Origin: Sinohyriopsis cumingii
Taxonomy: Eukaryota > Mollusca > Bivalvia > Unionida > Unionidae
Direction: 5' to 3'
NCBI GenBank assembly: GCA_028554795.2
Contig: CM068825.1
Coordinates: 98,201,451 to 98,265,450, forward strand
Length of the DNA stretch: 64,000 nt
Part shown: in pieces, positions 12,524-25,068 of the stretch
Numbering within the stretch: position 1 is the first letter of the stretch
How the letters are laid out: each line of letters begins with the position of its first letter
The notes under the pieces: model-generated
Told to the model about the DNA's origin: nothing
What the model saw: only the letters and a program-made list of their open reading frames with translations
Databases searched by the model: none
Program-made: the position numbers and the translations under genes

Positions 12524-12530
<7 letters not shown>

Positions 12531-12591
<61 letters not shown>
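12531..12591. repeat. (TA)n microsatellite in unit 4
   Basis: About 30 TA dinucleotides, in the position matching the tract in unit 3, followed by gcgtgtgtgtagagagag. Confidence 0.95.
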
Positions 12592-12594
<3 letters not shown>

Positions 12595-13143
12595 TGTGTG
12601 TAGAGAGAGGGAATATATAATTGTTATCGTTTAAATCTCTGTCAATAACAGTGTCAATAATAGCTTATTTTATGTTTATAAAAGCAGCTACATCATTTAT
12701 TTTATGCTTTTTGTCATCATACTTTCGAATTATATATCATGGTATGAAAAATATGCCATATCACTATTTAGATTTCTAAGAAAAAATGCAACATCAGCAA
12801 CAATACGAATAAGCTAAGATAATGTATTTAATTGATATTGTTTTGTGTGGAGATGTATTTGCTCATGATAAAACACATACGGCTAACTAGAAAAACAAAA
12901 CCGATCCATGCATATGAGTCAAATATTTGAAAGGTTTTACTGATAACATGACCTCCGAATTAACATTTTGATATTACCCCTATCCCTATTAATCGAATCA
13001 ATTTTGGACGCTTTTAAATGAATATGCACTGGACCTTGTCACTTTTTATTTATTAGGAGCAAGTCGTGAAAGTACAAATGAAAATATTAAATGGATCAAT
13101 TTTCAAAATTAATCTCACATTAGCTATTGTATATACATTGTAG

Positions 13144-14296
13144 GTCCGAAGTTGAAAGAAATATTTTTGAAACTGCTGCAAATAATCATACTGCAAGGAG
13201 TAGCCTAACTGAGATTGGGATAAATATTTTAGAAATTGCTGAAAATAATGAGAGTCCGAGGAGTAGCCTTTCTGAAATTGTGATAAATGCTTTTGAAACT
13301 GATGGAAATTATGAGAGTCCGATGAATAGCTTGTCTGAAAATGGAATTAATATTTTTCAAACTGCTGGAGAAAATGGGAGTCCAAGGAGTAGCCTTTCTG
13401 AAGTTGTGATAAATGCTTTTGAAACTGATGGAAATGATGAGGGTCCGAGGAGTAGCCTGTCTGAAAATGGAATTAATATTTTTGAAATTGCTGGAGAAAA
13501 TGAGAGTCCGAGGAGAGGTCTATCTGAAAATGGGCTAACTATTTTTAAAACTATTTGAAATGATGAGTGTCAGAGGAGCAGCCTGTCTGAATTTGGGATA
13601 TATTCTTTTGAAACTGCTGGAAATGATGAAAGTCTGAGGCGCAGCCTGTCTGAAGTTGTGATAAATTCTTTTGAAACTGCTGGAAATGATGAGAGTCCGA
13701 GGAGTAGCCTGTCTAAAATTGGGATTATTATTGTTGAAACTGCTGGAAGTGATGAGAGTCCGGAGAAAAGACTATCTGAAGTTGGGATAAATATTGTTGA
13801 AACTGTTGGAAATGATGAGTGTCCGAGAAGCAGCCTGTCTAAAGTTGTAATAAATGCTTTTGAAACTGCCGGAAATTATGAGAGTCCGAGGAGTAGCCTG
13901 TCTGAAATTGGGATTAATATTTTTGAAACTGCTGGAAATAATGAGAGTCCGAGGAAAAGACTGTCTGAAGTTGAGATAAATATTTTTGAAAATGTTGGAA
14001 ATTGAGGAGTAGCCTGTCTGATGTTGGGATAAATGCTTTTGAAACTGCTGGAAATGATAAAAGTCTGAGGAGCGGCCTGTCTGACGTTGGGATAAATGCT
14101 TTTGAAACTGCTAGAAATGATGAGAGTCCGAGGAGTAGCCTGTCTGAAATTGGGAGCAATATTTTTGAAACTACTGGAAAAAATGAGAGTCCGAGGAGAA
14201 GCCTGTCTGAAGATGGGATTAATATTTTTGAAATTGATGGAAATGATGAGAGCCAAAGCAGTGGACTGTCTGAAATTTCTTACTTTGAAGTTCAAG
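13144..14296 (+). pseudogene. Expanded exon A5: eighteen 63 bp repeats, interrupted
   Basis: The acceptor is at the ttgtag just before 13144 and the donor at 14297. Eighteen tandem 21-codon repeats run from 13145 to 14268 (seventeen of 63 bp and one of 53 bp), then the conserved tail SEISYFEVQ. Repeats of an INAFE type and an INIFE type partly alternate, giving a 126 bp sub-period. Two lesions are visible. In repeat 7 a glycine codon has become TGA (13556-13558). In repeat 14, 10 bases are missing (near 13999-14003), which shifts the frame. The length is 1 mod 3, whereas other A exons are 2 mod 3, exactly what the 10 bp loss predicts. Either this unit is a pseudogene or the lesions are assembly errors. 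Confidence 0.65.
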
Positions 14297-14732
14297 GTTG
14301 GCAGGCATGCCTTTACCTTTAATTAATCCCTTTTAACGTCAATAATATTTACGTGTAGCTGAGGAAATGAATAATCATTCAATAGCTAAAGTTCATAATA
14401 CACCAGCAAATGTACATAGGTGGAATTGTTGTTCTTGTTTTTGTGTATTTTCGCTATAACTGTGCACAATTACTTGTGAGCACCACCATGTATTTTGTGT
14501 GCAAATAATACAATTTATAATATTCATTTGTCTCATCTGAAACTAGAACTATTTATAGGAGCATTTCTAATTTGAATTATTTGGCACAAATTAATAATGT
14601 AAAAATCCATTTGTATCTTCTAAACACAGGTGCGCATCATAGCCGGAATTACAAGCTTTCACACAGAAACTAATTTTTTTATAAAAAGTCTCTGGAGGAC
14701 AAAATTATTATTCTAATCGATTTTCATTTCAG

Positions 14733-14769
14733 ATCTTACAGTAGAGTGCAGAGAAAAAGCCAGTGCCAG
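14733..14769 (+). CDS. Candidate exon B5 (37 nt)
   Basis: The acceptor is ttcatttcag and the donor gtcagt. It encodes DLTVECREKASA, one residue from B1 (E to K). The next 150 bases also match unit 1 more closely than units 2-4. Confidence 0.5.
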
Positions 14770-15239
14770 GTCAGTATGGCACGTGTAGCTGTAAAGACGT
14801 ATTGGAAAGGTATGCCAATAAACTTTCATATATTTAGGCCACGGTCGACATAAACGATTGCATAGTGTTGCAGAATGCAGATGAACAATGTAAGGTTAAG
14901 GATGCATACTACAGACGTGTAAATTTTCCAACTCAGAAAATATAAGGGATTTATTTAAACACACACATGGCAAACTGTTTTTAACGCCTTGTATTCAAAT
15001 AAAAAGGAAAATAAATGATAACACATGGTTCAATCGACGATGAAATGAACACATTTAAATAAGAGCGAATGAAAACAACATGGATATATTACTGAAACAA
15101 ATTCGAGCCACATCTTTGTTTTTCATTTCGTTAAGATTGTCATACATTTACTTTTTTCATTCATTGTTCTTGTCATTGTTTGTTAAGTGCATATGCGAAT
15201 GAATGTTCAATGGATAAGCAACATGATATATGAGATTCA

Positions 15240-16110
15240 GTCTTATGCAGAAAGAATGATATTAAGATCTTCTATGATGCTTTGAAAACAATTTGCGGAC
15301 CACAGTCATCAGGAACATCTCCAATACTGAGTGCTGAGAGCGCCATGCTCTTCAATGACAAACAAAATATACTTCAAATATGGGCAGACCACTTCAGCAG
15401 CGTCCTCAATCAACATTTATCTGTTAGTGAGGAGGCAAATAATAGATTGCTTCATTTGGAAATCAACATAATACTTGCTGACTGAAACTGCAAAAACAAC
15501 TGACCTGATGTCAAATGCCAAAGCACCTGGAATAGATGATATACCAGTAGAGGTTCACAAAACTGGAGGTTCGCAGATGGCACATAAACTTAATTAATTT
15601 TCCAGTCAATGTTGACTCAAGGAACCATACCCCAGATGTTCAAAGAGACAACTATCGTCCACCTGTGCAAGGCTGAAGACAACAGCCAGTCATGCGACAA
15701 CCATCGATACATCACCTTGTTATCAACAGATGGCAAACTTTTTGCCAGAATTTTGCTGAATCGTCATTTGCATCACATTGATCAAGGGATCTTATCAGAG
15801 TCCGTGTTCCTTCAGCAAGAGGGTCATGGACATGGTGTTTGCAGCTTATCAGCTCCAGCAGATATGTCAAGAGCAGTACTCCAACCAGTAAATGACAGTC
15901 ATCGAACTGACAAAATAATTTGACGCAGTTAGTTGTGTGGGCCTCTGAAAGATCACAGTAAAGTTTGGTTGTCCTGAGAAAATTACCATGATGGTTTGGC
16001 TGTTCCATGATGGCATGTTCGCTCGTGTCGTGGAAGACGGCGAATCACCAGAACCATTCACAGTAAACAAAATGGAGTCAAGCAAGTCTGAGTGTTAGCC
16101 CCAACCCTCT
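15240..16110 (+). mobile_element. Degraded LINE fragment, first copy (EN-RT type)
   Basis: Pieces of a non-LTR reverse transcriptase common in marine invertebrates. 15282-15485 covers the linker before RT (GPQSSGTSP, WADHFSSVLN). 15609-15923 covers RT fingers (GTIPQMFKETTIVHL, SQSCDNHRYITLLS). 15940-16090 reads GCPEKITMMVWLFHDGMFARV in another frame. The family's catalytic FADD region is absent. Many stops and frameshifts mark it as dead. A second copy of the same family starts directly after it. Confidence 0.8.
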
Positions 16111-16139
16111 TCAGTATGCAGACAGAACTACCATTAAGT

Positions 16140-17935
16140 ATTGATATAATGTATATGATGCTTTGAAAAGAATCTACTAGTCACATGCATCGGAACCATC
16201 AACAATACTGAATGCTGATGGCACCATACTGTTCACTGACAAAGACAATATAATACAAAGATGAGCAGAACACTTCAGCAATATTCACAGTTAATATTTA
16301 TCTGTTAGTGAAAAGGCTATTGATCCTCCAACGCTGCCTGAAACTAAGAAAGCAGTTGACATGCTGTCAGACGACAAATTACCTGGAGAAGAATCTCCAG
16401 AGGTTTGCACATGGCACAAAAACTTAACTCTTCCAGTCAATATAAAAACAAATAACTATAGCCCAGTCCTGTGCACCACATCTATCAGGGGCTCCTGTCT
16501 GATAGACGGTGTGGCTTCCGGAAAGGACCAGTGACCACAAACATTGTTTCTACAGCTCGTTAACTCCAGGAGAAATGTCAGGAACCATACTCCAGCCTGA
16601 ACATGACATTCCTCAATCAGACAAAAGTGTTTTATATGGCCAGTCATGGGGTCTCTGGAAGATCGTATCAAAGTGTGGTTGCCCAAATGAACTCGTCGTA
16701 ATGGTTCGGCAGTTTAACGATGGCATGCTCGCTCGCGTTCTGGACCACAGTGTATCATCTGAACCATTCCCAGACACCAATGAAGTTACACAATTTACCT
16801 CACTCCTCGTCAATAAGATGTTCACTGCCAAGATTACTGACGCCTTCCGTGACTATGGCACTTGGATCGATATCATATACAGAACTGATGGCACGCTCTT
16901 TACTCTGGGGAGACTACGGGCAAATACAGAATATAGGGAGTAACTGTTTGCGATCTCATATTTGATGAGAACTGTTCACTGAATGCCAAATCTGAGTCTG
17001 AGATACTATAAAGTATGGACTATTTTGCTTCAGCTGGCGATAATTTTGGTCTTACAATCATTACTAAAAAGACAGAGATGATGCACTACCCAGTATCAGG
17101 AAAGCCTTATTTAGACCCTACCATCACAGTGAATGGTCAAACCACCTGGCAGTAAACAAGTTTGCCTTTTTCGGCACTACACTGTCACGTGCATTTTACG
17201 TCGATTACGAAATATACGCCAGAATTACCATATCAATCGTGGCACTGGTCAGACAAAGCGCAAATGTGAAGGAGCGTCAAGGCATTAGTCTGCAGAACAT
17301 ACTGGACGTCTACAAAACCATTTTACTGTTATCCATGATGTATGAATGCGAAACCTGGACGGTACACATACTCTTTGCCAAGAAGCTGAATCAATTTCAG
17401 ATGAAATGTGTGGAGAAATGGATGAGGATAATATAGCAGGACAAGGTCTCTGACACTGATGTTCTCACACGGGCAGTCATTCTAAGCATCCACACTCTGC
17501 TGCTGAAATCATAGATGGAATGGGCAAAGCACGTCACCAGAATGTCAGATTCGGAACTGCTAAAGAAGATCTTCTACGGCGAGCGGAAAGAAGGAGAGCA
17601 ATCTCATGGAGGTCACAAGAAATTCTTCAAAAACTCCCTTAAGTCATATTTAAAGCATTTCAACATTGACTTTGATTACTGAAAGTTCCCTCTAATGATA
17701 ATTCCACCTAGCGCAGCTGCATCCATACTGGAGTTGCAGACTATGATCTGAGGAGAATTGGAGAAGAGCAAGCAGGGGGAAAGCTTGGAACTGCATCACG
17801 TCTATTGATCAATAAACCCCAGATTACAACTCTAGCCCATTGTGCCACAAACTTTCCAGAGCAAACATTGGTCTGATCGTCCGCTTACGTGCTCACCGAA
17901 ACCAAACCAATTAGTCATCTTATTGTCATCTTCGA
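16140..17935 (+). mobile_element. Degraded LINE, second copy reaching the 3' end
   Basis: It restarts with the same linker (YDALKR, ILNADGTILFTDKDNI) and continues through RT (GCPNELVVMVRQFNDGMLARV), the region after the catalytic box (NFGLTIITKKTEMMHYPVSG), the thumb (ISLQNILDVYKTILL, YECETWTV) and the C-terminal zinc-knuckle area (NIGLIVRLRAH near 17,850-17,890). It ends with the gtcatcttcgaaatcaaagg wording typical of this family. Numerous stops are present. It lies in tandem with the preceding fragment. Confidence 0.8.
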
Positions 17936-18034
17936 AATCAAAGGACATACACTAGTTTAAAAAAGAATCAGTTATTTGAAACTGCAAAATATGAATCAGG
18001 TAGTATTTTCCACATATGCATTCTTTACTTTCTA

Positions 18035-18340
18035 TAGTCATAATAAATTGTTTAGACTTGATCGTGTTAAATAGTATATTGACATGTATTATTGTCGATG
18101 GATGGGTGAATGCAGCCATGTATGTATGTATGTATGTATGTATGTTTGTACAGTTTCAGTTCTTTTTTTCAGCAGGAATAATGAATTTTAATCAAACAGT
18201 CAAAAATAGTTTTCATATTCAGTTCCATTTATTTTATACTCCGAATCAAGGTTTGAAATAACAAGATTGTTTCTTTGAAATGGTTGTCACTTCTAATAAG
18301 AGTCCAAAGAATAGTAAACCTGAGACTAAGTTCTAATCCG
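18035..18340 (+). repeat. Diverged remnant of the exon array (exon D-like piece and exon A-like repeat)
   Basis: A tttctatag acceptor-like site at 18034 is followed by tcataataaattgtttagac, which resembles the sequence after the tttctacag site at 21788. At 18272-18335 the wording tttgaaatggttgtcac and agagtccaaagaatag matches the 63 bp exon A repeat at low identity. A (TATG)n tract at 18117-18146 lies between them. This appears to be the remains of a further unit. Confidence 0.4.
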
Positions 18341-19190
18341 CACCCAAAAGTGTGTCAGCCACCCACCGCAAAATAAATATTTATGACTATTTTAAAATCA
18401 AAAAGAAATTATTATTAATAATTCGATCAACTAACATGCAAGCAGACAAACCAGACAAACACACGAGCCAACAAAAGTAAACTTTAGAATTAATCATTCG
18501 AATATGTGATGTGTGAAAAGAAATAGATTTTCCACACATGTACGCCTTTCATTCTTAAGTCGACGCCAGTTATCCATACATAAACCTGTACAGAAATATA
18601 GACGTTGCCAATCACAAGCATCCTTATCTTAAGCGCTTTACTGCTATTTAGAAAAAGAATGGATACAAAAACGACAAGCTGTTCGAAGCGATGGAATTGA
18701 CATTCTTGTGGGAATGCATGCCTGCCTACATCCTTGTTTCTATTCATTGATCCATAAATAGATAGGTACACAATTCATAAATAAATATATACATAGATAC
18801 ATACATGCATAGAAACTGTGTAACAAAAAGTAGAGGCAACACAAAGATGTACATAAAGCATACTCTTCATGGTTAAAAGGGAGAAGAGTTTTTAAAAATT
18901 CTCGCTGAGAGCTATTATATTTAGCTAATGCACCAAATTTATATTTGAACAATTAATTTGCGTCTGAGTTTGAAGTCCAAAAATGCTACTTCGTGGTCTT
19001 CAAATGTAATATATATATGATCCGACTTAACGTTTTCTAATCTTATAAGCAATATTGTACATAATTCTCAGGAAATCTATTGTTATCTTCAAACATACTC
19101 CATGGCTCTTCTAGTCAAAATAGATAGTGGACAAAACTATGTCTTAATTTATAGTGTTGTCAACTATTGTCAACATTTGCATTGAATGCA
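18341..19190. other. Non-coding, diverged array spacer
   Basis: AT-rich, with no recognisable gene. Open frames on the minus strand at 18490-18952 have low-complexity composition and no domain. Confidence 0.35.
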
Positions 19191-19307
19191 ATTATATTTT
19201 TATATACCTTTCGTTCCTATCCTTTCGAATTATGTTATTAAATGAAACTTAAAACCTTCTGATTGGTTGTACAAGATGTAACAACATCAATAGCGACAAT
19301 ATGAAGT

Positions 19308-19434
<127 letters not shown>

Positions 19435-19439
19435 TCAAT

Positions 19440-21450
19440 TACTTCATATGTAATTCTTCTTCATAAGAGAAACTTCATTAGAAACACTGCATTGGACGTC
19501 AAACATTTAGAAGGTTCCTACTGATAATAAACAGTTAATTAAAAGATATAAAATATGATCTTCTTATAAATCGAATGCGTTTGTACGAGCACGTTCTGGG
19601 CATTATAACTATTATTGACTGGCAACATGAAAATAATTGATATTCAGATATTAATGGCTCTAATACCCCATAATTATGTTTAAATCTATTTTTGATAAAG
19701 GAAGAAAGACTGTTCCACCCGCTGGGAATCACGATGTTTCTCACAAAGACGAGGGTTTAAAGAATACCAGGACCGAAGTCCATTCCTCATTAGAACCCCA
19801 TGGTTGGTAAAATATGCCCCATCTATGACTAATCAATTTTTAATAATAACGTGTAAACGACGTCATTATTCCGTACGGAACAATCATAATAATAGAGCAC
19901 AAGTATTTATGACTCTATTATAAATTTTTACCAATTAATGCCACAAACGTGCATGCAGATGAATGGGTTTACCAAACATATATTAATTTTTTTTTCACAA
20001 ACATTCAGTTTGTAGACCAGTATCTTTTTTCCATTGTAACTCTTCTTTTGTTTAAATTAAACTAGTTAAACTTATCGTATTCAGTGCACTTATATATAAC
20101 AATGTTTCAAATTTAAACTATCTGGCAAACGTGCTTACTTTAAATTGAATTCAATTACTTTATAAAGGAAGCACACGTCGTTCATACTTAATGGTTGCAG
20201 GTATAATGTTTACAAACAAGTCTACTGTGAGAGATTTTTTTCCCTCTCATTCTCATTTCAGATCCCATAATAACACGCAGATTAGAAGCAAAAGCCACTG
20301 TGAACCACATTTTTCGCTATAAAGACATTGAAAAGGCATTCCAGTCTATGCATGTATGTTTAGGCCAACATTGAAATTCACGATCAGAAAGTGCTGTAAA
20401 TTGGAGATGACAACTGTGAGATTAATGGTGCAAGCACCAATCAACGAAGCTTCAAAATTCAGACGAAATTACAACGATTTATTTAAATATTCATGTAGGT
20501 GTCATCCGACGTTGGCACTTGCATTCTTTTATACGCTAGGAAACTGGTATCAGATAATCTAAGTTTTTAGTTCCGTCTGTCGAAAATAGAAAAGTCAAAA
20601 TTAAGCTAGTATCAGGAAGAAAACACATTGAAAAAAAAATCCCCAAGACAGTATTCTGTCACACATAATATATAATATATACAGTTTATGACAAAGGAAG
20701 AGATAACAATTACTTGCGCGCGCGTACGTGTGTGTGTGTGTGTGTGTGTGATTTGGATTTTTAACGTAGCTTTAACAATTTTTCAGTCATATCGCTACGA
20801 TGTATGCAGTGTGGCAGTTGATAGTGATTTTTAGCACTGGGGTATCATGCCACAGACAGTGTGGCAATTTAAAGTGATGTCTAGGATTGCGGCATCATGC
20901 CACAGACAAGTAGCATGATGTCCCACCCAGTCACATTATCCCGACACCAGGCCGACCAGTCCTAACACTATCCTCTTAATGCTGAGCGCCTAGCAAGGCA
21001 GCTGTTAGTACCATTTCTGTAAGTTTTTGGAATGACTTGGCCGGGGTTCAAACCCACGACCTCCCGCATCCGAGGCGGACAATCTAACCACAAGGCCTCT
21101 GGAGCGGTACGATTAATTGCAATGAAAACAAAATGGACTTACTATTGATAGCAAAGAGGTGAAAGAAAGAAACTTAACTTTTGAAGGATAGATGCATAAA
21201 TCGCGAAACCAGTTATCATTATCTCGATATCGCAATTTCCTCATGTAGTAACTTAAGCTCAATCAAATCTGACATGATAACAGTCTATTTGATATTCTAC
21301 TAGAATAATAACCATACAAACACGTCAAACAAACTGGCAATAAACCAATACACATTTAACTGAGCATACGAACTACAATCACTCAGTGGTTACTGTGCTG
21401 TGCATGCAGTCTGAAGGAAGAGACCGAGTCCTGCTTATACCAGGCCCAAT
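19440..21450 (+). pseudogene. Highly diverged sixth unit of the exon array
   Basis: The landmark before exon A survives (aaatcgaatg... near 19,565). A degraded exon A is recognisable at about 19,690-19,792 (accgaagtccattcctcatt before a gttggt donor). A degraded exon B starts at 20262 after a tctcatttcag acceptor, but its donor has changed to gtgaac. The segment around 21,130-21,420 matches the end of unit 1 (for example cactcagtggttactgtg). Exon frames are not kept. SINE copy 1 is inserted within it. Confidence 0.5.
20751..21108 (-). mobile_element. tRNA-derived SINE, copy 1
   Basis: The tRNA-like head is on the minus strand at the right end, with an internal Pol III B-box (ggtttgaaccc). 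The tail lies toward 20,751. This copy has an extra ~50 bp because the gtgtggca...catgccacagac segment is present twice (about 20,807-20,908). Imperfect flanking words (acaattacttgc and acgattaattgc) may be a decayed target duplication. A (TG)n tract abuts the tail. Confidence 0.85.
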
Positions 21451-22130
21451 AAACCTCTGTGTTGGTTCTCTGGGCACGGCAATTTAATTTACTTGCCTCG
21501 CCCCAACCTTTTATGCCTCAATGAGAGATTAAACACCAGACCAAAACCTAAACAATCAAATATACAAATAAGCATCAAGAACAACAATAGCAATAAAATT
21601 AAGGAAGAAATTTCTCACATCTTAAAACAGGTTTAGATTCCAAGTTTGATATTCCAAAGAAAACAATTAAAAAAAATACTAATTGGGTTATAGGAATAAC
21701 AATGTAATATTTAACATAAATCAATGACTGGAATATGTACAAAACAAAAACGCAGTATGTCCACATATGTATTCTTTTATTTCTACAGTCATCGTAAATT
21801 GCCTAGACATTATCATAAGACAAGTTATAGGAAATGTCCATTGCAAAGACTATCAAGTAAAGACAATAAATCAATGCCAAAAAAATGCATTCATATATGT
21901 GCATCCATAGCAGCCTTTCTATGTTAGTGAAGAGATGTTGCTTTTTCTTATTGCACATTTTGTACCCTGCGTTTAAAGAAGTACAAAATGATATTTTCAG
22001 TGTAGATTAGAAGAGCTGTCGACGTTTGTTAATTCTTGTTATAAGAAAACATACCTATCTGTGATGAGTCTTTTGTTGAAAGCTTTTTTAATAAAAATCC
22101 AGTGTTTTAGAAAACAAAAGCAGGTCCGGA
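21450..22130. other. Non-genic; possible exon D homologue at 21,789
   Basis: After a good acceptor (atttctacag) the frame SHRKLPRHYHKTSYRK continues to a stop at 21927; it is basic with a few Cys. The same acceptor context appears in diverged form at 18,034. It could be a 3' exon of the modular array gene, but nothing else supports it. The rest shows no feature. Confidence 0.25.
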
Positions 22131-22178
22131 CCCTTAATTTTGTTTACTCCCAAAACTGCAAAATGAATGATTTGAATC

Positions 22179-22545
22179 TCTGAAGTACGAAAAGATATAG
22201 CATTTCCACTTGTGCAATCTGAAGTACAAAAAGAAATAGCATTTCCACTTGTGCAATCTAAAGTACGAAAAGAAACAGCATTTCCACTTGTGCAATCTGA
22301 AGTACGAAACATAGCATTTCCACTTGTGCAGTCTGAAGTACGAAAAGAAACAGCATTTCCACTTGTGCAATCTGAAGTACGAAAATAAATAGCATTTCCA
22401 CTTGTGCAATCTGAAGTACGAAAAGAAATAGTATTTCGACACTTGCAATCTGAAGTGCGAAAGTAGATAGCATTTCCACACGTGTAATGTGAAGTACGAA
22501 AAGAAATAACAATTCCACACGTGCAATCTGAAATTCGAAACTGGC
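22179..22545. repeat. 39 bp tandem repeat, ~9 copies
   Basis: Each unit contains agcatttccacttgtgcaat followed by ctgaagtacgaaaagaaat, with a few shorter or diverged copies (one lacks about six bases near 22,309). Because 39 is divisible by three, the minus strand stays open in two frames with a 13-residue period (CYFFSYFRLHKWK). This is a by-product of the period rather than evidence of a gene. Confidence 0.9.
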
Positions 22546-22786
22546 GATTCTCATATGGGTGGACATTTTAAATGTTATTGCCGTGGAAACATCGCAAAAG
22601 TGTCAGGACTCTGTTACAGCTTATATGCCAATAGAGATATCATCTACCAGTGCTTGTAACTCAGCAGTGAATAAAAACTATTTCACGATCGTAATTTCAT
22701 GTAGAATCAAGCCTGTTTGTTTGAGATTGTCGATCAGGAAACTAAGACATAATAAACTGTGTAATTTCTTCCAAATATTTCTTGTA

Positions 22787-22823
<37 letters not shown>

Positions 22824-23100
22824 TTAGAGTACAAAAGTGACTGATGTGCAAGCCGGCCGTCTACTACAAAACATTACAACTGTAGCTGTATAATTATCGC
22901 AAAACGGTACAACTGTCAAGATATAATTGTACTGACACCCTAATTGGTGATATAGGCAGCTGTGGATTAAATAGTTTCGGTTTTACCTTAGATTTTTATC
23001 TAAATAATTCGGTTCTCTCTAAAAAGCCTTTCTTAGAAGACAAGATATGATCTTGCATATTCCGTGCTCTACGTACTAGTTATCATGCAAATCAAATTAA
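22546..23100. other. Spacer with (TC)n tract
   Basis: A (TC)n microsatellite lies at 22793-22821. No gene is recognised in the remainder. Confidence 0.5.
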
Positions 23101-25068
23101 AGCAAAACATTTAATCTTAATGAAGATCCCTAATGAAAATAATTACAGCGAAACATGTATAGTCTTAATGAGGACTCATGAAGACAATAATTGAGGTAGA
23201 ACATTTAATCTTAAATAGTACTCATAAGGACAATAATTGAATCAAAACATTTATAGTCTTGATGAGGACTTCTAATGACAATAATTCAAGCAAAACATTT
23301 ATAGTCTTGATGAGGACTCCTAATGACAATAATTCAAGCAAAACATTTATAGTCTTAATGAGGACTCATGAAGACAATAATTAAGGTAGAACATTTAATC
23401 TTAAATAGTACTCCTAAAGACAATAATTGAAGCAAAACATGTATAGTCTTGATGAGGACTCCTAATGACAATAATTCAAGCAAAACGTTTATAGCCTTAA
23501 TGAGGACTCATAATGACAATAATTGAGGTAGAACATTTAATCTTAAATAGTACTCCTAAGGACAATAATTGAAGCAAAAATTTATACTCTTGATGAGGAC
23601 TCATAATGACAATAATTGAGGTAGAACATTTAATCTTAAAGAGTACTCATCAGGACAATAATTGAAGCAAAATTTATAGTCTTGATGAGGACTCCTAATG
23701 ACAATAATTCAAGCAAAACATTTATAGTCTTAATGAGGACTCATAATGACAATAATTGAGGTAGAACATTTAATCTTAAATAGTACTCCTAAGGACAATA
23801 ATTGAAGCAAAAATTTATACTCTTGATGAGGACTCATAATGACAATAATTGAGGTAGAACATTTAATCTTAAAGAGTACTCATCAGGACAATAATTGAAG
23901 CAAAATTTATAGTCTTGATGAGGACTCCTAATGACAATAATTCAAGCAAAACATTTATAGTCTTAATGAGGACTCATAATGACAATAATTGAGGTAGAAC
24001 ATTTAATCTTAAATAATACTCCTAAGGACAATAATTGAAGCAAAACATTTATAGTCTTGATGAGGACTTCTAATGACAATAATTCAAGCAAAAAATTTAT
24101 AGTCTTGATGAGGACTCCTAATGACAATAATTCAAGCAAAACATTTATAGTCTTAATGAGGACTCTTAATGACAATAATTGAAGCAAAACATTTTTAGTC
24201 TTGATGAGGACTCCTAATGACAATAATTCAAGCAAAACATTTATAGTCTTAATGAGGACTCTTAATGACAATAATTGAAGCAAAACATTTATAGTCTTGA
24301 TGAGGACTCATAATGACAATAATTCATGTAAAACATTTATAGTCTTGATGAGGACTCCTAATGACAATAATTCAAGCAAAACATTTATAGTCTTAATGAG
24401 GACTCATAATGACAATAATCGAAGGAAAACATTTTTAGTCTTAATGAGGACTCCTAATGACAATAAATCAAGCAAAACATTTATAGTCTTAATGAGGACT
24501 CCTAATTACAATAATTCAAGCAAAACATTTATAGTCTTGATGAGGATTCATAATGACAATGATTCAAGCAAAACATTTATAGTCTTAATGAGGACTCATA
24601 ATGACAATAATCGAAGGAAAACATTTTTAGTCTTAATGAGGACTCCTAATGACAATAATTCAAGCAAAACATTTATAGTCTTAATGAGGACTCCTAATTA
24701 CAATAATTCAAGCAAAACATTTATAGTCTTGATGAGGATTCATAATGACAATGATTCAAGCAAAACATTTATAGTCTTAATGAGGACTCATAATGACAAT
24801 AATTGAAGCAGAACATTTATAGTCTTAATGAGGACTCCTAATGAAAATAATTCAAGCAAAACATTTATAGTCTTAATGAGTACTCGTAATGACAATAATT
24901 GAAGCAAAACATTTATAGTCTTAATGAGGACTCATAATGACAATAATTGAAGCAGAACATTTATAGTCTTAATGAGGACTCCTAATGACAATAATTCAAG
25001 CAAAACATTTATAGTCTTAATGAGGACTTCTAATTACAATACTTGCAGCAAACATTTATAGTCTTATA
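23101..25068. repeat. 48 bp tandem repeat array, ~41 copies
   Basis: Repeat units read tcttgatgaggactcctaat, gacaataattcaagcaaaac, atttatag. A second variant has ggtagaacatttaatcttaa. Higher-order periods are visible: about 233 bp between 23,525 and 23,758, and 192 bp (four units) between 24,419 and 24,611. Both strands stay open for over 100 codons (16-residue periods MRTPNDNNSSKTFIVL on plus and LLSLGVLIKTINVLLE on minus) because 48 is a multiple of three and the unit lacks stops. No start context, splice sites or domain suggest a protein. Confidence 0.95.

Noticed and set aside
13876..14295. Long minus-strand open frames across the 63 bp repeats
   Set aside because: They are the antisense shadow of the exon A repeats; a stop-free 63 bp unit stays open on several frames. 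Acceptor/donor sites and phase support only the plus strand.
22134..22566. Minus-strand open frames of 100-130 codons in the 39 bp repeat
   Set aside because: Two overlapping frames are open at once because the period is a multiple of three; the product is a low-complexity aromatic repeat with no supporting signals.
24297..24806. 169-codon plus-strand frame in the 48 bp repeat
   Set aside because: The opposite strand is equally open in the neighbouring part; no splice, promoter or domain evidence.
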